Positions 37,082 through 45,868 of a stretch of DNA of 64,000 bases are shown piece by piece. This DNA comes from an uncultured Aquimarina sp. (GTDB lineage: Bacteria; Bacteroidota; Bacteroidia; Flavobacteriales; Flavobacteriaceae). The stretch is from positions 596,641-660,640 of the forward strand of contig CANNFM010000001.1 in the NCBI GenBank assembly GCA_947503835.1, given 5' to 3'. Under the pieces are notes generated by a model that made no database searches, was not told the DNA's origin, and was given only the letters and a program-made list of their open reading frames with translations. The translations under genes and the position numbers were made by a program. Every line of letters starts with the position of its first letter. Position 1 is the first letter of the stretch.

Positions 37082-38332
37082 TTATTTTAATACTATTTTT
37101 TCTGCTTCTCCATAGCTATCATAGCTTGATGTAATCACGTGTTCTCCTTTTTCCAGTCCTTCGATTACTTCATAATATCTAGAATTTTGTTTTCCGATAC
37201 GAATAGGTCTTCGCCAGGCTACTTCTCCGGATGCATCCACAACAAAAATCCATTGTCCGCCAGTACTTTGAAAAAAACTTCCTCTTGGTAATAAAAGTGC
37301 TTCATTAGACGCTCCTAGTTGCAATTTGATATTATAACTTTGCCCAGATCGAATCGTTTCTGGTTTTTTATCTACAAATACCAGGTCTACTTTAAATTTT
37401 CCATTCCTGACTTCTGGGTATACTTTACGTAATCGTAATATATATTCTTTACCATTTCTTTCCAAGACAGCTTTCAGGTCTCTTTTTATCCGATCTATAT
37501 AATGTTCATCAATGGTAGCTTCTATTTTATAATCCGTCAAAACATTGATTTGCCCTATTCGCTGTCCTTGGGCAATATTTTGACCAATTTCTGCATCTAA
37601 AAAACCCAATTGGCCATCGGCAGGAGCTCTAACATTTAAATGATCAATACGCTCATACACCATCGACAATGTTTTTTTCATTCTTGCTAAATCATCATCA
37701 AGATCGCTTAATGAAGTATTTCGTAACAATTTATCTTGTTCGGTTTGCAGTTTTATAATATCGTATTGCTTTTGTGAAAGTTCGTAGTTTTCTTTAGAAG
37801 TCAAGTACTCTTCTCTCGAGATTAATTCATCTTCAAACAATGCTTTATTTTGTTCGTAATTTCGTTGCAATTTTTGTAGCTCGTATTTTGAACTAACAAG
37901 ATCTTTTTGGCCTTCTACTTGTCTAGAATCAAAAGTAAGTTTAGTTGATCTTAGATCATTTTGTTTTAATGCCAAGTTGTTCTCACTAGCTAAGATTTGT
38001 TCATAAAGGCCCCTGTTTTCTAGGGTAAGTATAATATCGCCTTTTTTTACGATAGCTCCTTCTTCAATACGTTTTTCGGTTACTCTTCCTCCTTCATAAG
38101 CGTCCATATATATTGTACTAATTGGTGCTACCGATCCATTAATTGTAATATAATCATCAAAGTTTCCGAAAGAAACTGCAGCAATAGAAATTTTTTCTTT
38201 TTCGGTTCTAAACGTTGAGACTGAGTTACCAAATGCGATTTTATATCCCATAAAAAGTAATATCAAACCTATTACAATATATCCATAATGCTTAGGTCTT
38301 ACTCCTTTTTTCTTTTCAATTTTGATATCCAT
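37082..38332 (-). CDS. HlyD-type periplasmic adaptor (membrane fusion protein)
   Basis: The protein has 416 residues. One membrane helix is near 16-35 (YGYIVIGLILLFMGYKIAF). A lipoyl-like half follows (APISTIYMDAYEGGRVTEKR), then a long coiled-coil hairpin (about 105-215, rich in Lys, Glu and Gln), the second lipoyl half (NVRAPADGQLGFLDAEIGQ), and beta-barrel parts to the end. It links the inner-membrane ABC permeases to the TolC-like channel. The tolC-like gene stops one base before its ATG. Confidence 0.9.
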   Translation of the reverse strand: MDIKIEKKKGVRPKHYGYIVIGLILLFMGYKIAFGNSVSTFRTEKEKISIAAVSFGNFDDYITINGSVAPISTIYMDAYEGGRVTEKRIEEGAIVKKGDIILTLENRGLYEQILASENNLALKQNDLRSTKLTFDSRQVEGQKDLVSSKYELQKLQRNYEQNKALFEDELISREEYLTSKENYELSQKQYDIIKLQTEQDKLLRNTSLSDLDDDLARMKKTLSMVYERIDHLNVRAPADGQLGFLDAEIGQNIAQGQRIGQINVLTDYKIEATIDEHYIDRIKRDLKAVLERNGKEYILRLRKVYPEVRNGKFKVDLVFVDKKPETIRSGQSYNIKLQLGASNEALLLPRGSFFQSTGGQWIFVVDASGEVAWRRPIRIGKQNSRYYEVIEGLEKGEHVITSSYDSYGEAEKIVLK

Positions 38333-38333
38333 T

Positions 38334-39692
38334 TTATTGTTCTCTATTTATACTAAATATTGGTAATCCTCTATAAAAATCAAGTGTATTTTCATTAACT
38401 TTTGATCGCAACCTGACTTGTAAATTTTCGTTTTTTGCGTTGGCTAGTATATTTTTTGATTGGTTTAACTCTATCGCGTTAATCAATCCTTTTTGATATC
38501 TTTTTTGAGCAACCTCAAAAGCTAATAGTTGAGCTTTCATTTTTTGGGTACTTTGCTGATATTCTATTTTTAATGCTTCTCCTTCTTGAACCAGTTGCTG
38601 AATCAATTGAAATAGTTCTTGTTTTTGAATGGCTAAAGCATTATTTGCTCTCATTACCGTTACTTTTTCTTGTTTAACCCGCGAACGATTAGACCATCCG
38701 TTGCTTATGGGAATATTAATCGAGACTCCAACAAATTGAGATGCATTGTCTTTAATCTGATTCCTAAAGGGAATAAGCTCTCCTGTATCCTCATCAAAAC
38801 CATTATCTACATATCTAGAAGAATATCCTGCCGAAAAAGCAATGGAAGGATATAAACCACCTCTAGTAGCTGCCAACTGCTTTTTAGCTGCCTTTGCTCT
38901 AAGTTCTTGAGCCAGAATAATAGGTACAAATTCTTTGGCCTTATTAAAGATAGAATCTTTATTTCTTTCAAGATGAGCTACTTCTTCATTAATCTGCGTA
39001 GTTAAAGACCTAATAGAAATAGTAGTAGCATCTTCGAGGTTCATTTCTTGTATCAAGGCAAGCTTCGCAGCAATAACATTGTTTTTATTTTGAGTGACCA
39101 ACAATTGATCTGCCAATAAAGCAGATTCAGCTTCATATAAATCGGCTTTTGCCTTTTGCCCAAGTTCTACTTGTCTTTTTACTAAATCATAATTTTTTTG
39201 AGAAATCTCTTCCTGTTCTTTAGAAATGGTTAGCAACCCTTTCATAAACTGAATATCATAAAAAGCGGTCATGACCCTAAATGCCAAAAGATATTTTTGA
39301 TGAAGTGACTCCTCGCTAGCTGCTTTATATAAAAATTTTGAAGCTTTAATTGCATTCATCTTTTGAAAACCTTGAAATAAATCTATCTGAGCACTCAAGC
39401 TATAATTATTCGAAGTGAATTCTGTATTCTCAAAACTGTTAGTATTTGGATTTTCTGATCTACCAAAATTGATTCGATAATTTGAAAATGCATTAACACT
39501 TGGTAGTAAATTTCTTATGGACTGTTTGTATGTTTCTTTATTCGCATCCTGATTATACTTAAAATCTTTTAATTGAAGATTGTGATCCACTGCATATGCG
39601 ATACAATCATCTAATGACCATGATTCTTGTGAGGAAATAGTGTTCATCCCTAAAAATAAAAGGCAGTATAGGATTTTGTTTCTATAATTCAT
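38334..39692 (-). CDS. TolC-type outer membrane efflux channel
   Basis: The protein has 452 residues from the ATG at 39692; an upstream frame reaches 39761 but lacks a signal peptide there. The signal peptide ends in LGMNTISSQ, and the mature protein opens ESWSLDDCIAYAVDHNLQL, the usual OEP start. The two long helical repeats carry AESALLADQLLV and QSKNILANAKNENLQVRLR. It forms the outer-membrane exit duct for the tripartite pump and is the first gene of the nine-gene minus-strand run. Confidence 0.9.
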   Translation of the reverse strand: MNYRNKILYCLLFLGMNTISSQESWSLDDCIAYAVDHNLQLKDFKYNQDANKETYKQSIRNLLPSVNAFSNYRINFGRSENPNTNSFENTEFTSNNYSLSAQIDLFQGFQKMNAIKASKFLYKAASEESLHQKYLLAFRVMTAFYDIQFMKGLLTISKEQEEISQKNYDLVKRQVELGQKAKADLYEAESALLADQLLVTQNKNNVIAAKLALIQEMNLEDATTISIRSLTTQINEEVAHLERNKDSIFNKAKEFVPIILAQELRAKAAKKQLAATRGGLYPSIAFSAGYSSRYVDNGFDEDTGELIPFRNQIKDNASQFVGVSINIPISNGWSNRSRVKQEKVTVMRANNALAIQKQELFQLIQQLVQEGEALKIEYQQSTQKMKAQLLAFEVAQKRYQKGLINAIELNQSKNILANAKNENLQVRLRSKVNENTLDFYRGLPIFSINREQ

Positions 39693-39810
39693 TATATCTG
39701 AATACTTAAAAGCTTTCTGTGCCAAACCGTATTCTAATGTCATGCCGAAAAAACAAAACACTGTAAATCAATTAATTACAGCTTTATTTTGTAGATTATT
39801 ATAATTTTAA

Positions 39811-39849
39811 TGTAAAATAATTTTACAAATAGTGTCCAATAATTTTACA
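39811..39849. promoter_or_regulatory. Operator-like palindrome with a phased half-site
   Basis: TGTAAAATAATTTTACA (39811-39827) is a perfect 17-nt palindrome. The half ATAATTTTACA recurs at 39839-39849, exactly 22 bp (two helical turns) further on. The site lies between the tolC-like operon and the response regulator gene, about 120 nt upstream of the tolC-like ATG, the usual distance for a sigma-54 activator site. The neighbouring regulator is the natural candidate to bind it. Confidence 0.5.
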
Positions 39850-39851
39850 CT

Positions 39852-39867
39852 TGGATTGAGATATGCT
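39852..39867 (+). promoter_or_regulatory. Weak candidate sigma-54 promoter for the regulator/kinase genes
   Basis: TGGATTGAGATATGCT has GG and GC exactly 12 bases apart, as required for -24/-12 elements, but matches the TGGCAC half poorly. It lies 44 nt before the regulator ATG. On the minus strand a TGGCAC (near 39719) is followed by a GC two bases too close, so no good site is seen for the tolC side. Confidence 0.25.
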
Positions 39868-39910
39868 TTGAGATTTGTAGTTTTATTCTGTTAATTGAAA
39901 CACAAATATC

Positions 39911-41275
39911 ATGCAGGATGGAAAAATCTTAGTCGTTGATGATAATAAGAGTCTCTTAAGTGCTTTGGAAATTTTATTACAATTTGAGTTTAAAGAAGTC
40001 ACAACAATTTCTAACCCAAATCAAATTTCATCTTTTGAAAACTTAGAAAGTTTTGATCTTGTACTATTAGACATGAATTTTTCTGCTGGTGTAAATACAG
40101 GCAATGAAGGGTTATTCTGGCTTAGAGAAATTAAGAAAAAAGTACCGCATATTTCGGTAATCATGATGACTGCCTACGGAGCCATAGATCTGGCCGTTCA
40201 GGCTTTAAAAGAAGGAGCTTCGGATTTTGTCTTAAAGCCCTGGAATAATGAAAAGTTACTTGCGACCATAAAGTCCGCTTTTTTGCTTCGAAAATCGAAA
40301 AAAGAAATACAAGAGTTAAAGCAAAAAGAAAGTCATCTTAAGCAAGTAATTAATCAAGATAGCAATTATATTATCGGAAACTCAAAAGCACTCACTTCTG
40401 TTCTAAATTTAGTGCAAAAAGTAGCTAAAACCGATGTAAATGTCTTGATAACAGGAGAAAATGGAACAGGGAAAGAATTAATCGCTCGTGAATTACATCG
40501 AATATCGTCTAGAAAAAATGAAGTTTTTATAGGGGTTGATATGGGTTCTATTTCTGAAACTTTGTTCGAGAGTGAACTTTTTGGTCATACCAAAGGTGCT
40601 TTTACCGATGCCAAAGAAGATCGTGCCGGAAAATTTGAAGCGGCCAATGAAGGAACTTTATTTCTAGACGAAATTGGTAATCTATCTCTTCAAACCCAAG
40701 CTAAATTATTGTCTGCCATACAAAATAGAACTATCGTTCGTGTTGGATCAAATACATCAATTCCTGTAGATATTCGCCTTGTTTGTGCTACCAACTGCAA
40801 TCTCAATCAAATGGTGGCAGATGGAATTTTTAGAGAAGATTTATTGTATAGAATCAACACCATTCATATCGAGGTACCGCCACTACGAGAAAGAGAAAAA
40901 GATATTTTGATATTGGCAGATTTTTATCTGAAAAAGTTTGCTTCTAAATATGGTAAGCCATCCCTTAGAATAAATCATACAGCCGAAGAAAAACTGATGG
41001 GATATCAATGGCCTGGTAATGTTCGTGAGTTACAGCATACTATAGAAAGGGCTGTTATTCTTTGTGAAGGTAATATATTAAAACCAGCTGATTTTCTACT
41101 TAGCGCTAACACTGATCTATCATTTGATACCGAGCCAGAAACTCTGGATGAAATGGAACACTTAATGATAAACAAAGCACTTGATCAACATAACGGGAAC
41201 TATAGCGCAGCAGCAAATCAATTGGGTATATCAAGGCAAACGCTATATAACAAAATTAAAAAATTCGAAAGCTAA
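39911..41275 (+). CDS. Sigma-54-dependent response regulator, NtrC family
   Basis: The protein has 454 residues. The receiver domain (1-125) has the acidic pair VVDDN, the phosphoacceptor Asp in LVLLDMNF and the Lys in FVLKPW. The AAA+ domain (about 150-385) has Walker A GENGTGKEL, Walker B LFLDEIGN and the sigma-54 contact loop GAFTDA, where most proteobacterial activators have GAFTGA. A Fis-type helix-turn-helix ends the protein (NYSAAANQLGISRQTLYNKI). It probably activates the divergent efflux-like operon. Its stop overlaps the start of the kinase gene by one base. Confidence 0.93.
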   Translation: MQDGKILVVDDNKSLLSALEILLQFEFKEVTTISNPNQISSFENLESFDLVLLDMNFSAGVNTGNEGLFWLREIKKKVPHISVIMMTAYGAIDLAVQALKEGASDFVLKPWNNEKLLATIKSAFLLRKSKKEIQELKQKESHLKQVINQDSNYIIGNSKALTSVLNLVQKVAKTDVNVLITGENGTGKELIARELHRISSRKNEVFIGVDMGSISETLFESELFGHTKGAFTDAKEDRAGKFEAANEGTLFLDEIGNLSLQTQAKLLSAIQNRTIVRVGSNTSIPVDIRLVCATNCNLNQMVADGIFREDLLYRINTIHIEVPPLREREKDILILADFYLKKFASKYGKPSLRINHTAEEKLMGYQWPGNVRELQHTIERAVILCEGNILKPADFLLSANTDLSFDTEPETLDEMEHLMINKALDQHNGNYSAAANQLGISRQTLYNKIKKFES

Positions 41276-42627
41276 TGGTCAGTACTAACTTTTACGCAAA
41301 ACTAATTTTTCGAGTAGTACTCCTTACGCTCACTTCAGTAGTAATGGCCTTTATGTTTTTTAAGGAACACTATATCCTTTCTATACTTCTGTTTGTATTA
41401 TTATGCTTACAAAGCTATTTTTTAATCCACTACCTCAACCATAATAATCGAAAAATAGCGTTCTTCTTTAATTCAATCAAAAATGAAGATTTTACACTTC
41501 GATTCCCTGAAAAAGGAAATGCCAAATCTTTTAATGAACTTAATCATAGTTTGAATACACTTAATGCTATGATTCAAAAAGTATATATAGAAAATCAATC
41601 CCAGGAACGATATTATCAAGAAATACTAAAACAGGCAGAGATTGGTATTTTAACCTTTAATAAAAAAGGTCATATCCTATTTACCAATCCTAAAATTGAA
41701 AAATTATTAAACCATACTCCCTTAAACCATATAAAGCAACTAGCACAGGTTGACAAGAAGTTGTTTGAGTTATTTAATACAATAGGACCTTTTGAAAAAA
41801 AGCTTTTTCAACTTACTAATGAACGAGAAACGATTCAGTTAGTAATTAAATCTAATGAGGTCTTATTAAACAAAGAGGTTTTAAATCTAATAACGATTCA
41901 AGATATACATAATGAATTAGATAAAAAAGAAACGGATTCATGGATCAAATTAATTCGTGTATTAACGCATGAGATTATGAATTCTGTAACCCCTATTACA
42001 TCTATATCAGAATCTATTTTAAATTATTATAAAAACGAAAATGATATTGTATCTGTTACACAAATAGACGAAAACAAAATAAATAATACTGTAAAAGGTT
42101 TGGAAGTAATCAAAACCCAAGGAAATGATTTAATGAGTTTCGTGGGGTCTTATCGAAGTTTATTAAATGTTCCTGCACCTGATAAAAAAATCATAAAAGT
42201 AGAGAAGCTATTAGAAAAAATAAAGGTATTAATAAGCCAGCAACACCAATTTGATTCTATCACATTTGAGTTAGTCGAAAACATGAAAGATCTGGAAATA
42301 TATGCAGATGAAAAACTGATCACACAAGTTTTGTTTAACCTTTGCAAAAATGCCATTCAGGCATTACATGAAACCAAAGATGCTCGATTACAGATTATTT
42401 CGGGCATCAATCAAAAAGGGCAGAAATATATCATCGTAAAAGATAATGGCCATGGGATTCAATCAGAGATCATGAATCAAATATTCGTCCCTTTTTTCAC
42501 GACCAAAAATGATGGAACAGGAATTGGGCTAAGCCTTTCTAAACAGATTATGCTTCTTCATGGAGGGAGTTTAATTGCGTATTCGATACCCAATAAAGAA
42601 ACATCCTTTACCTTATTCTTTTTATAG
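41275..42627 (+). CDS. Sensor histidine kinase partner of the sigma-54 regulator
   Basis: The protein has 450 residues. Two membrane helices lie in the first 55 residues with almost no periplasmic loop, so it probably senses a membrane or cytoplasmic signal. A PAS-like part follows (AEIGILTFNKKGHILFTNP). The phosphoacceptor His is in RVLTHEIMNSVTPI, the N box in NLCKNAIQAL, and the G boxes in VKDNGHGI and GTGIGLSLSKQI. The overlap TAATG with the regulator gene shows they are a two-component pair. Membrane stress or a toxic amphiphile is a reasonable but unproven signal. Confidence 0.92.
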   Translation: MVSTNFYAKLIFRVVLLTLTSVVMAFMFFKEHYILSILLFVLLCLQSYFLIHYLNHNNRKIAFFFNSIKNEDFTLRFPEKGNAKSFNELNHSLNTLNAMIQKVYIENQSQERYYQEILKQAEIGILTFNKKGHILFTNPKIEKLLNHTPLNHIKQLAQVDKKLFELFNTIGPFEKKLFQLTNERETIQLVIKSNEVLLNKEVLNLITIQDIHNELDKKETDSWIKLIRVLTHEIMNSVTPITSISESILNYYKNENDIVSVTQIDENKINNTVKGLEVIKTQGNDLMSFVGSYRSLLNVPAPDKKIIKVEKLLEKIKVLISQQHQFDSITFELVENMKDLEIYADEKLITQVLFNLCKNAIQALHETKDARLQIISGINQKGQKYIIVKDNGHGIQSEIMNQIFVPFFTTKNDGTGIGLSLSKQIMLLHGGSLIAYSIPNKETSFTLFFL

Positions 42628-42642
42628 CATATATAAACCCAG

Positions 42643-42841
42643 GTTCGATGTAAATGATTGAATAAAAAAGCCGTCAAATTGAGTGATTTTTCATAGTGAA
42701 ACGAAGAATCCCGAAATTTCGGGAGTATCGACCATTCGACAAGCTCAGGATGACGAGGCTTTTGATTGAAAATTTACTTGTCTTCGATACAATTTTCTAT
42801 CGAAAATCACTCTGACTGACGTAAATTTTCTTACATCGAAC
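42643..42841. repeat. 199-bp composite palindromic element
   Basis: The outer arms GTTCGATGTAA (42643-42653) and TTACATCGAAC (42831-42841) are exact inverted repeats. Inside, GTCAAATTGAGTGATTTT (42673 on) faces AAAATCACTCTGACTGAC (42804-42821), a diverged pair of the TTCGAGTG family. The centre holds the 16-nt perfect palindrome TCCCGAAATTTCGGGA (42709-42724) and the block ATTCGACAAGCTCAGGATGA. It fills the whole gap between the kinase and the next gene. Confidence 0.75.
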
Positions 42842-42866
42842 ACAGGTTAGAAAGTCTTCTCGTAAC

Positions 42867-43292
42867 CTATCTAGAAGCATCTAGTTTTAATGTTTTAATC
42901 AATGCATCGAAGTAAAAATCTTCTTGATCAGGAACAATCGTTACTTTATATGCCGTATTTTTTATAATATAATGTGAGTTAGTTTCTGGGTCCCGTGTTT
43001 TAGAATGAAGGTAAACTATCTTCTGGATAAAATTATTGATCAATACTACTTCATCATATGTTACTCCCCGACGAAGTGTAGGTTGATCACTTTGGTAGAC
43101 AAGGTAGTCATTTCTAAAACTTAGAGATTTTTTTACACCACCAGCTTTGTTAAACTCAAAAGTAAAATCTTTGGATGCAAATATTTTATTGATGTTTTCT
43201 GCAGTGGGTTCTACAGTTCGGGCACAGCCAACAACAAAAACTAAAGCAAGAAACATAGCAATTCGTTGTGGTATGTGATTTTTGGTTTTCAT
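42867..43292 (-). CDS. Small lipoprotein of unknown function
   Basis: The protein has 141 residues. The signal peptide ends in LVFVVGC with the lipid Cys at about 23. The mature part is mixed strand and helix with no recognised motif. It follows a shared terminator region after another lipoprotein gene on the same strand. I do not recognise the family. Confidence 0.6.
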   Translation of the reverse strand: MKTKNHIPQRIAMFLALVFVVGCARTVEPTAENINKIFASKDFTFEFNKAGGVKKSLSFRNDYLVYQSDQPTLRRGVTYDEVVLINNFIQKIVYLHSKTRDPETNSHYIIKNTAYKVTIVPDQEDFYFDALIKTLKLDASR

Positions 43293-43317
43293 AGAAAAGA
43301 ACCTACGGTCTCCAGCA

Positions 43318-43371
43318 TAAAAAATGCCGCATCCAGACTTATTTAATAATGTCTAAGATACGGCATTTTGC
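43318..43371 (-). terminator. Terminator-like hairpin
   Basis: AAAATGCCG (43321-43329) pairs with CGGCATTTT (43361-43369) around an inner AGAC/GTCT stem. On the minus strand the structure is followed by a T run, so it ends the lipoprotein gene at 43400-44005. Confidence 0.65.
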
Positions 43372-43399
43372 TTTTTCTTTGGAAAAACCAAAAATGTAT

Positions 43400-44005
43400 T
43401 TACTTTGAGGCGAAACGCTTTATAGAACTTTCAAAATCGATATCTTCGAGATTACTGATCAAAAGACCAACACCTCCTGATTTTGAAGCGACGATATATT
43501 CGGTTTGAAATTTTCTCTCTTTCTTGTATGCTTTTAAATACTTAAGCTTAACAACTTTTGATGTTGGAGTGAAGAAAAATCGACCATGGATTCTTTTGTA
43601 TCTCACTTCCTGAACATTGGATTCGTCTTTTACCTGATCACTAAGTGCTTGTACAACTCTAGCTGCTCTATGTTCATCAAACTGAAAATAATCACAAGTA
43701 TAGATAAACACATAGTTCTCTATATTTGTTTCATCAACGAATAATTCGAAATCCACTTTTTTGTCCTCAATTTTTTTCAGTTCAGCAAGGGCTACATTTT
43801 TAAATTTCAGATTACCTTCTAGCAAATCAATTTTTGCTCTGAAGTCCTCTGGAGTTGCCTTTACATAGTCACTTGTAAGAACAATAGTGTTGTTTTTAAA
43901 TTCAATTTTGTTTTTTGAAAATTTAGCAAATCCTTCCTTCTTAGGCTCAAAAAAATCACAGCTCACAAGTAGGATTACAATAGATAATAGTAGAAGTTTT
44001 TTCAT
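43400..44005 (-). CDS. Lipoprotein of unknown function
   Basis: The protein has 201 residues from the ATG at 44005, where a clear lipoprotein signal begins (MKKLLLLSIVILLVSCD); the frame extends upstream to 44050 without a signal. The mature part is Lys-rich with alternating strands and no known catalytic motif. It lies 80 bp after hemF on the same strand and may be read with it at low level, but it has its own terminator. Family not recognised. Confidence 0.65.
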   Translation of the reverse strand: MKKLLLLSIVILLVSCDFFEPKKEGFAKFSKNKIEFKNNTIVLTSDYVKATPEDFRAKIDLLEGNLKFKNVALAELKKIEDKKVDFELFVDETNIENYVFIYTCDYFQFDEHRAARVVQALSDQVKDESNVQEVRYKRIHGRFFFTPTSKVVKLKYLKAYKKERKFQTEYIVASKSGGVGLLISNLEDIDFESSIKRFASK

Positions 44006-44085
44006 AAGGGCTTGTGTTAAATGATTAAGACATAATACAATACATCTCAATTAATTTGAGCGCAAGATAGTGAAAAAAATCTAAA

Positions 44086-44988
44086 CTATTGCCATTCAAC
44101 TGGTTTTTTAAGCACTTTAACTAGTTTTTCTTCTTCGCTTCCCGTTTTTGGGCTATGGTTATACCGCCATTGCACGCTTGGCGGAAGACTCATTAAGATA
44201 CTTTCTATCCTACCGTTTGTTTTTAATCCAAATAGTGTTCCCTTATCATGTACTAAATTGAATTCTACATAACGGCCTCGTCTAATTTCTTGCCAATTTC
44301 TTTGAGCATCAGTATATTTTAGTTCTTTTCTACGTTCTACAATAGGCACATAGGCTTCGAGAAAGCTATTTCCTACTTCTGTAACAAAATCATACCAGTT
44401 CTCTATAGTCATTTCATCATTTGCCTTACAATAATCAAAAAACAAACCTCCGATTCCTCGACCTTCTTCACGATGTGAATTGTAGAAGTATTCATCACAT
44501 TTTTTCTTATACGTTTTATAAAAATCCGGATGATGCTTATCACAAGATGTTTTACAAACCTTATGAAAATGGATTGCATCTTCATCAAACAAATAATACG
44601 GCGTTAAATCCTGGCCACCACCAAACCACCGATCAACAACTGTCCCATTTTTATCATACATTTCAAAGTATCTCCAATTGGCATGAACTGTAGGAACCAT
44701 TGGATTGGTAGGATGCAATACTAAAGACAAGCCACAGGCAAAAAAATCAACATCACCAACATTAAAATAGCTTTGCATAGCTTTGGGTAGTGTACCGTGT
44801 ACTCCAGAAATATTTACCCCTCCTTTTTCGAATACGTTACCATTCTCAATAACTCGGGTTCTGCCCCCTCCTCCTTCTGGTCGTTCCCAAAGATCCTCTC
44901 TAAATTTGGCCTTACCATCAATCTCTTCTAATCTTGAAGTAATAGTATCCTGAAGGTTTTGTATGTAGCTATAAAACTTGTCTTTCAT
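44086..44988 (-). CDS. hemF: Oxygen-dependent coproporphyrinogen III oxidase
   Basis: The protein has 300 residues, the normal length. Family signatures are HPTNPMVPTVHANWRYFE, WFGGGQDLTPYYLF and RRGRYVEFNLVHDKGT. It converts coproporphyrinogen III to protoporphyrinogen IX using O2 in the cytoplasm, so the organism makes heme aerobically by the protoporphyrin route. It is the last gene of the hemA-to-hemF run, 32 bp after the EI24-like gene. Confidence 0.96.
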   Translation of the reverse strand: MKDKFYSYIQNLQDTITSRLEEIDGKAKFREDLWERPEGGGGRTRVIENGNVFEKGGVNISGVHGTLPKAMQSYFNVGDVDFFACGLSLVLHPTNPMVPTVHANWRYFEMYDKNGTVVDRWFGGGQDLTPYYLFDEDAIHFHKVCKTSCDKHHPDFYKTYKKKCDEYFYNSHREEGRGIGGLFFDYCKANDEMTIENWYDFVTEVGNSFLEAYVPIVERRKELKYTDAQRNWQEIRRGRYVEFNLVHDKGTLFGLKTNGRIESILMSLPPSVQWRYNHSPKTGSEEEKLVKVLKKPVEWQ

Positions 44989-45020
44989 TATTGTAGTGTA
45001 TGATTTTCATAAAGTAAAAC

Positions 45021-45809
45021 CTAAGCTTCAATTTCTTTATGTTTTTCTGAAGCAGGGTTGGTCGTGATTAGCTTTTTTTCATCTAAAATCTTTACTGTAG
45101 CAGACGATGCCGCAACTACCGATATAGGTAAAGTAATAATAAAACCTATAATCGGGATAAAAAGCATGAATACGAATACAATACCATTACCAATCGCCGT
45201 ACCTCTGTTCTTTCTTACAAATTGAATACTTTCTTTATAATTAAAATGACGTTCCATAGTGTAATCCATATTACCAAAACCTACATAATATGCTTGTATA
45301 AGAAAAATTAGTAGAGTCGCTACAATACCAACTACTGGGATAAGGCTAAGGATGATCAATGGTATCATAAATAATAATTCTTTGAATAGATTTCGTAGGT
45401 TAATGCGAATCCCCCGGGATAACTGCTGTCTAAAAGATGTGTTTCGATGTGTATGCTCTGTTTTACCCAATATATGAGCTTCTACTTTTTCTGAAACAGG
45501 ACTCATAAATGGTGCAGACAATGCCATGACAATGTGCTTGTACAATACCAGTCCTAAAACCAGGATTAAAAACCCTCCCAGATAGGTGCTAATCGTTGCA
45601 AATGTTTCAGACCCCCACTCCCATGGCCAAACTTTTGCGATTAACAATCCTAGATTATCTGAAAAAAAGTACGCCAAAGCCACAAAGCCCAATCCGGTAA
45701 GCAAGCTTATCAAAATAGGAATGGCAAAATATTTCCAGAGTCCTAGTTTAGAAATCAAATTAAACGTTCCAAAATAAGCTTTAATTCCGTTGATAATGTT
45801 TTTGAACAT
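45021..45809 (-). CDS. EI24/CysZ-like multi-pass membrane protein
   Basis: The protein has 262 residues. It opens MFKNIINGIKAYFGTFNLIS and has five to six hydrophobic segments (YFAIPILISLLTGLGFVAL, LGGFLILVLGLVLYKHI, LFMIPLIILSLIPVVGIVAT, IGNGIVFVFMLFIPIIGFII). The tail is short and acidic. EI24-domain proteins include sulfate transporter CysZ, but no cysteine genes are near. Its place between hemE and hemF is only suggestive of a link with heme or membrane function. Confidence 0.78.
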   Translation of the reverse strand: MFKNIINGIKAYFGTFNLISKLGLWKYFAIPILISLLTGLGFVALAYFFSDNLGLLIAKVWPWEWGSETFATISTYLGGFLILVLGLVLYKHIVMALSAPFMSPVSEKVEAHILGKTEHTHRNTSFRQQLSRGIRINLRNLFKELLFMIPLIILSLIPVVGIVATLLIFLIQAYYVGFGNMDYTMERHFNYKESIQFVRKNRGTAIGNGIVFVFMLFIPIIGFIITLPISVVAASSATVKILDEKKLITTNPASEKHKEIEA

Positions 45810-45868
45810 AAGTAGTATTTTATGATTAATGCTTCTTATAAGTAGTGTTTTATCCTATTTCGTTTCAT

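Noticed and set aside
39710..39730. Minus-strand TGGCAC as a sigma-54 promoter for the tolC operon
   Set aside because: The GC of the -12 element is 10 rather than 12 bases from the GG, a spacing sigma-54 does not tolerate.
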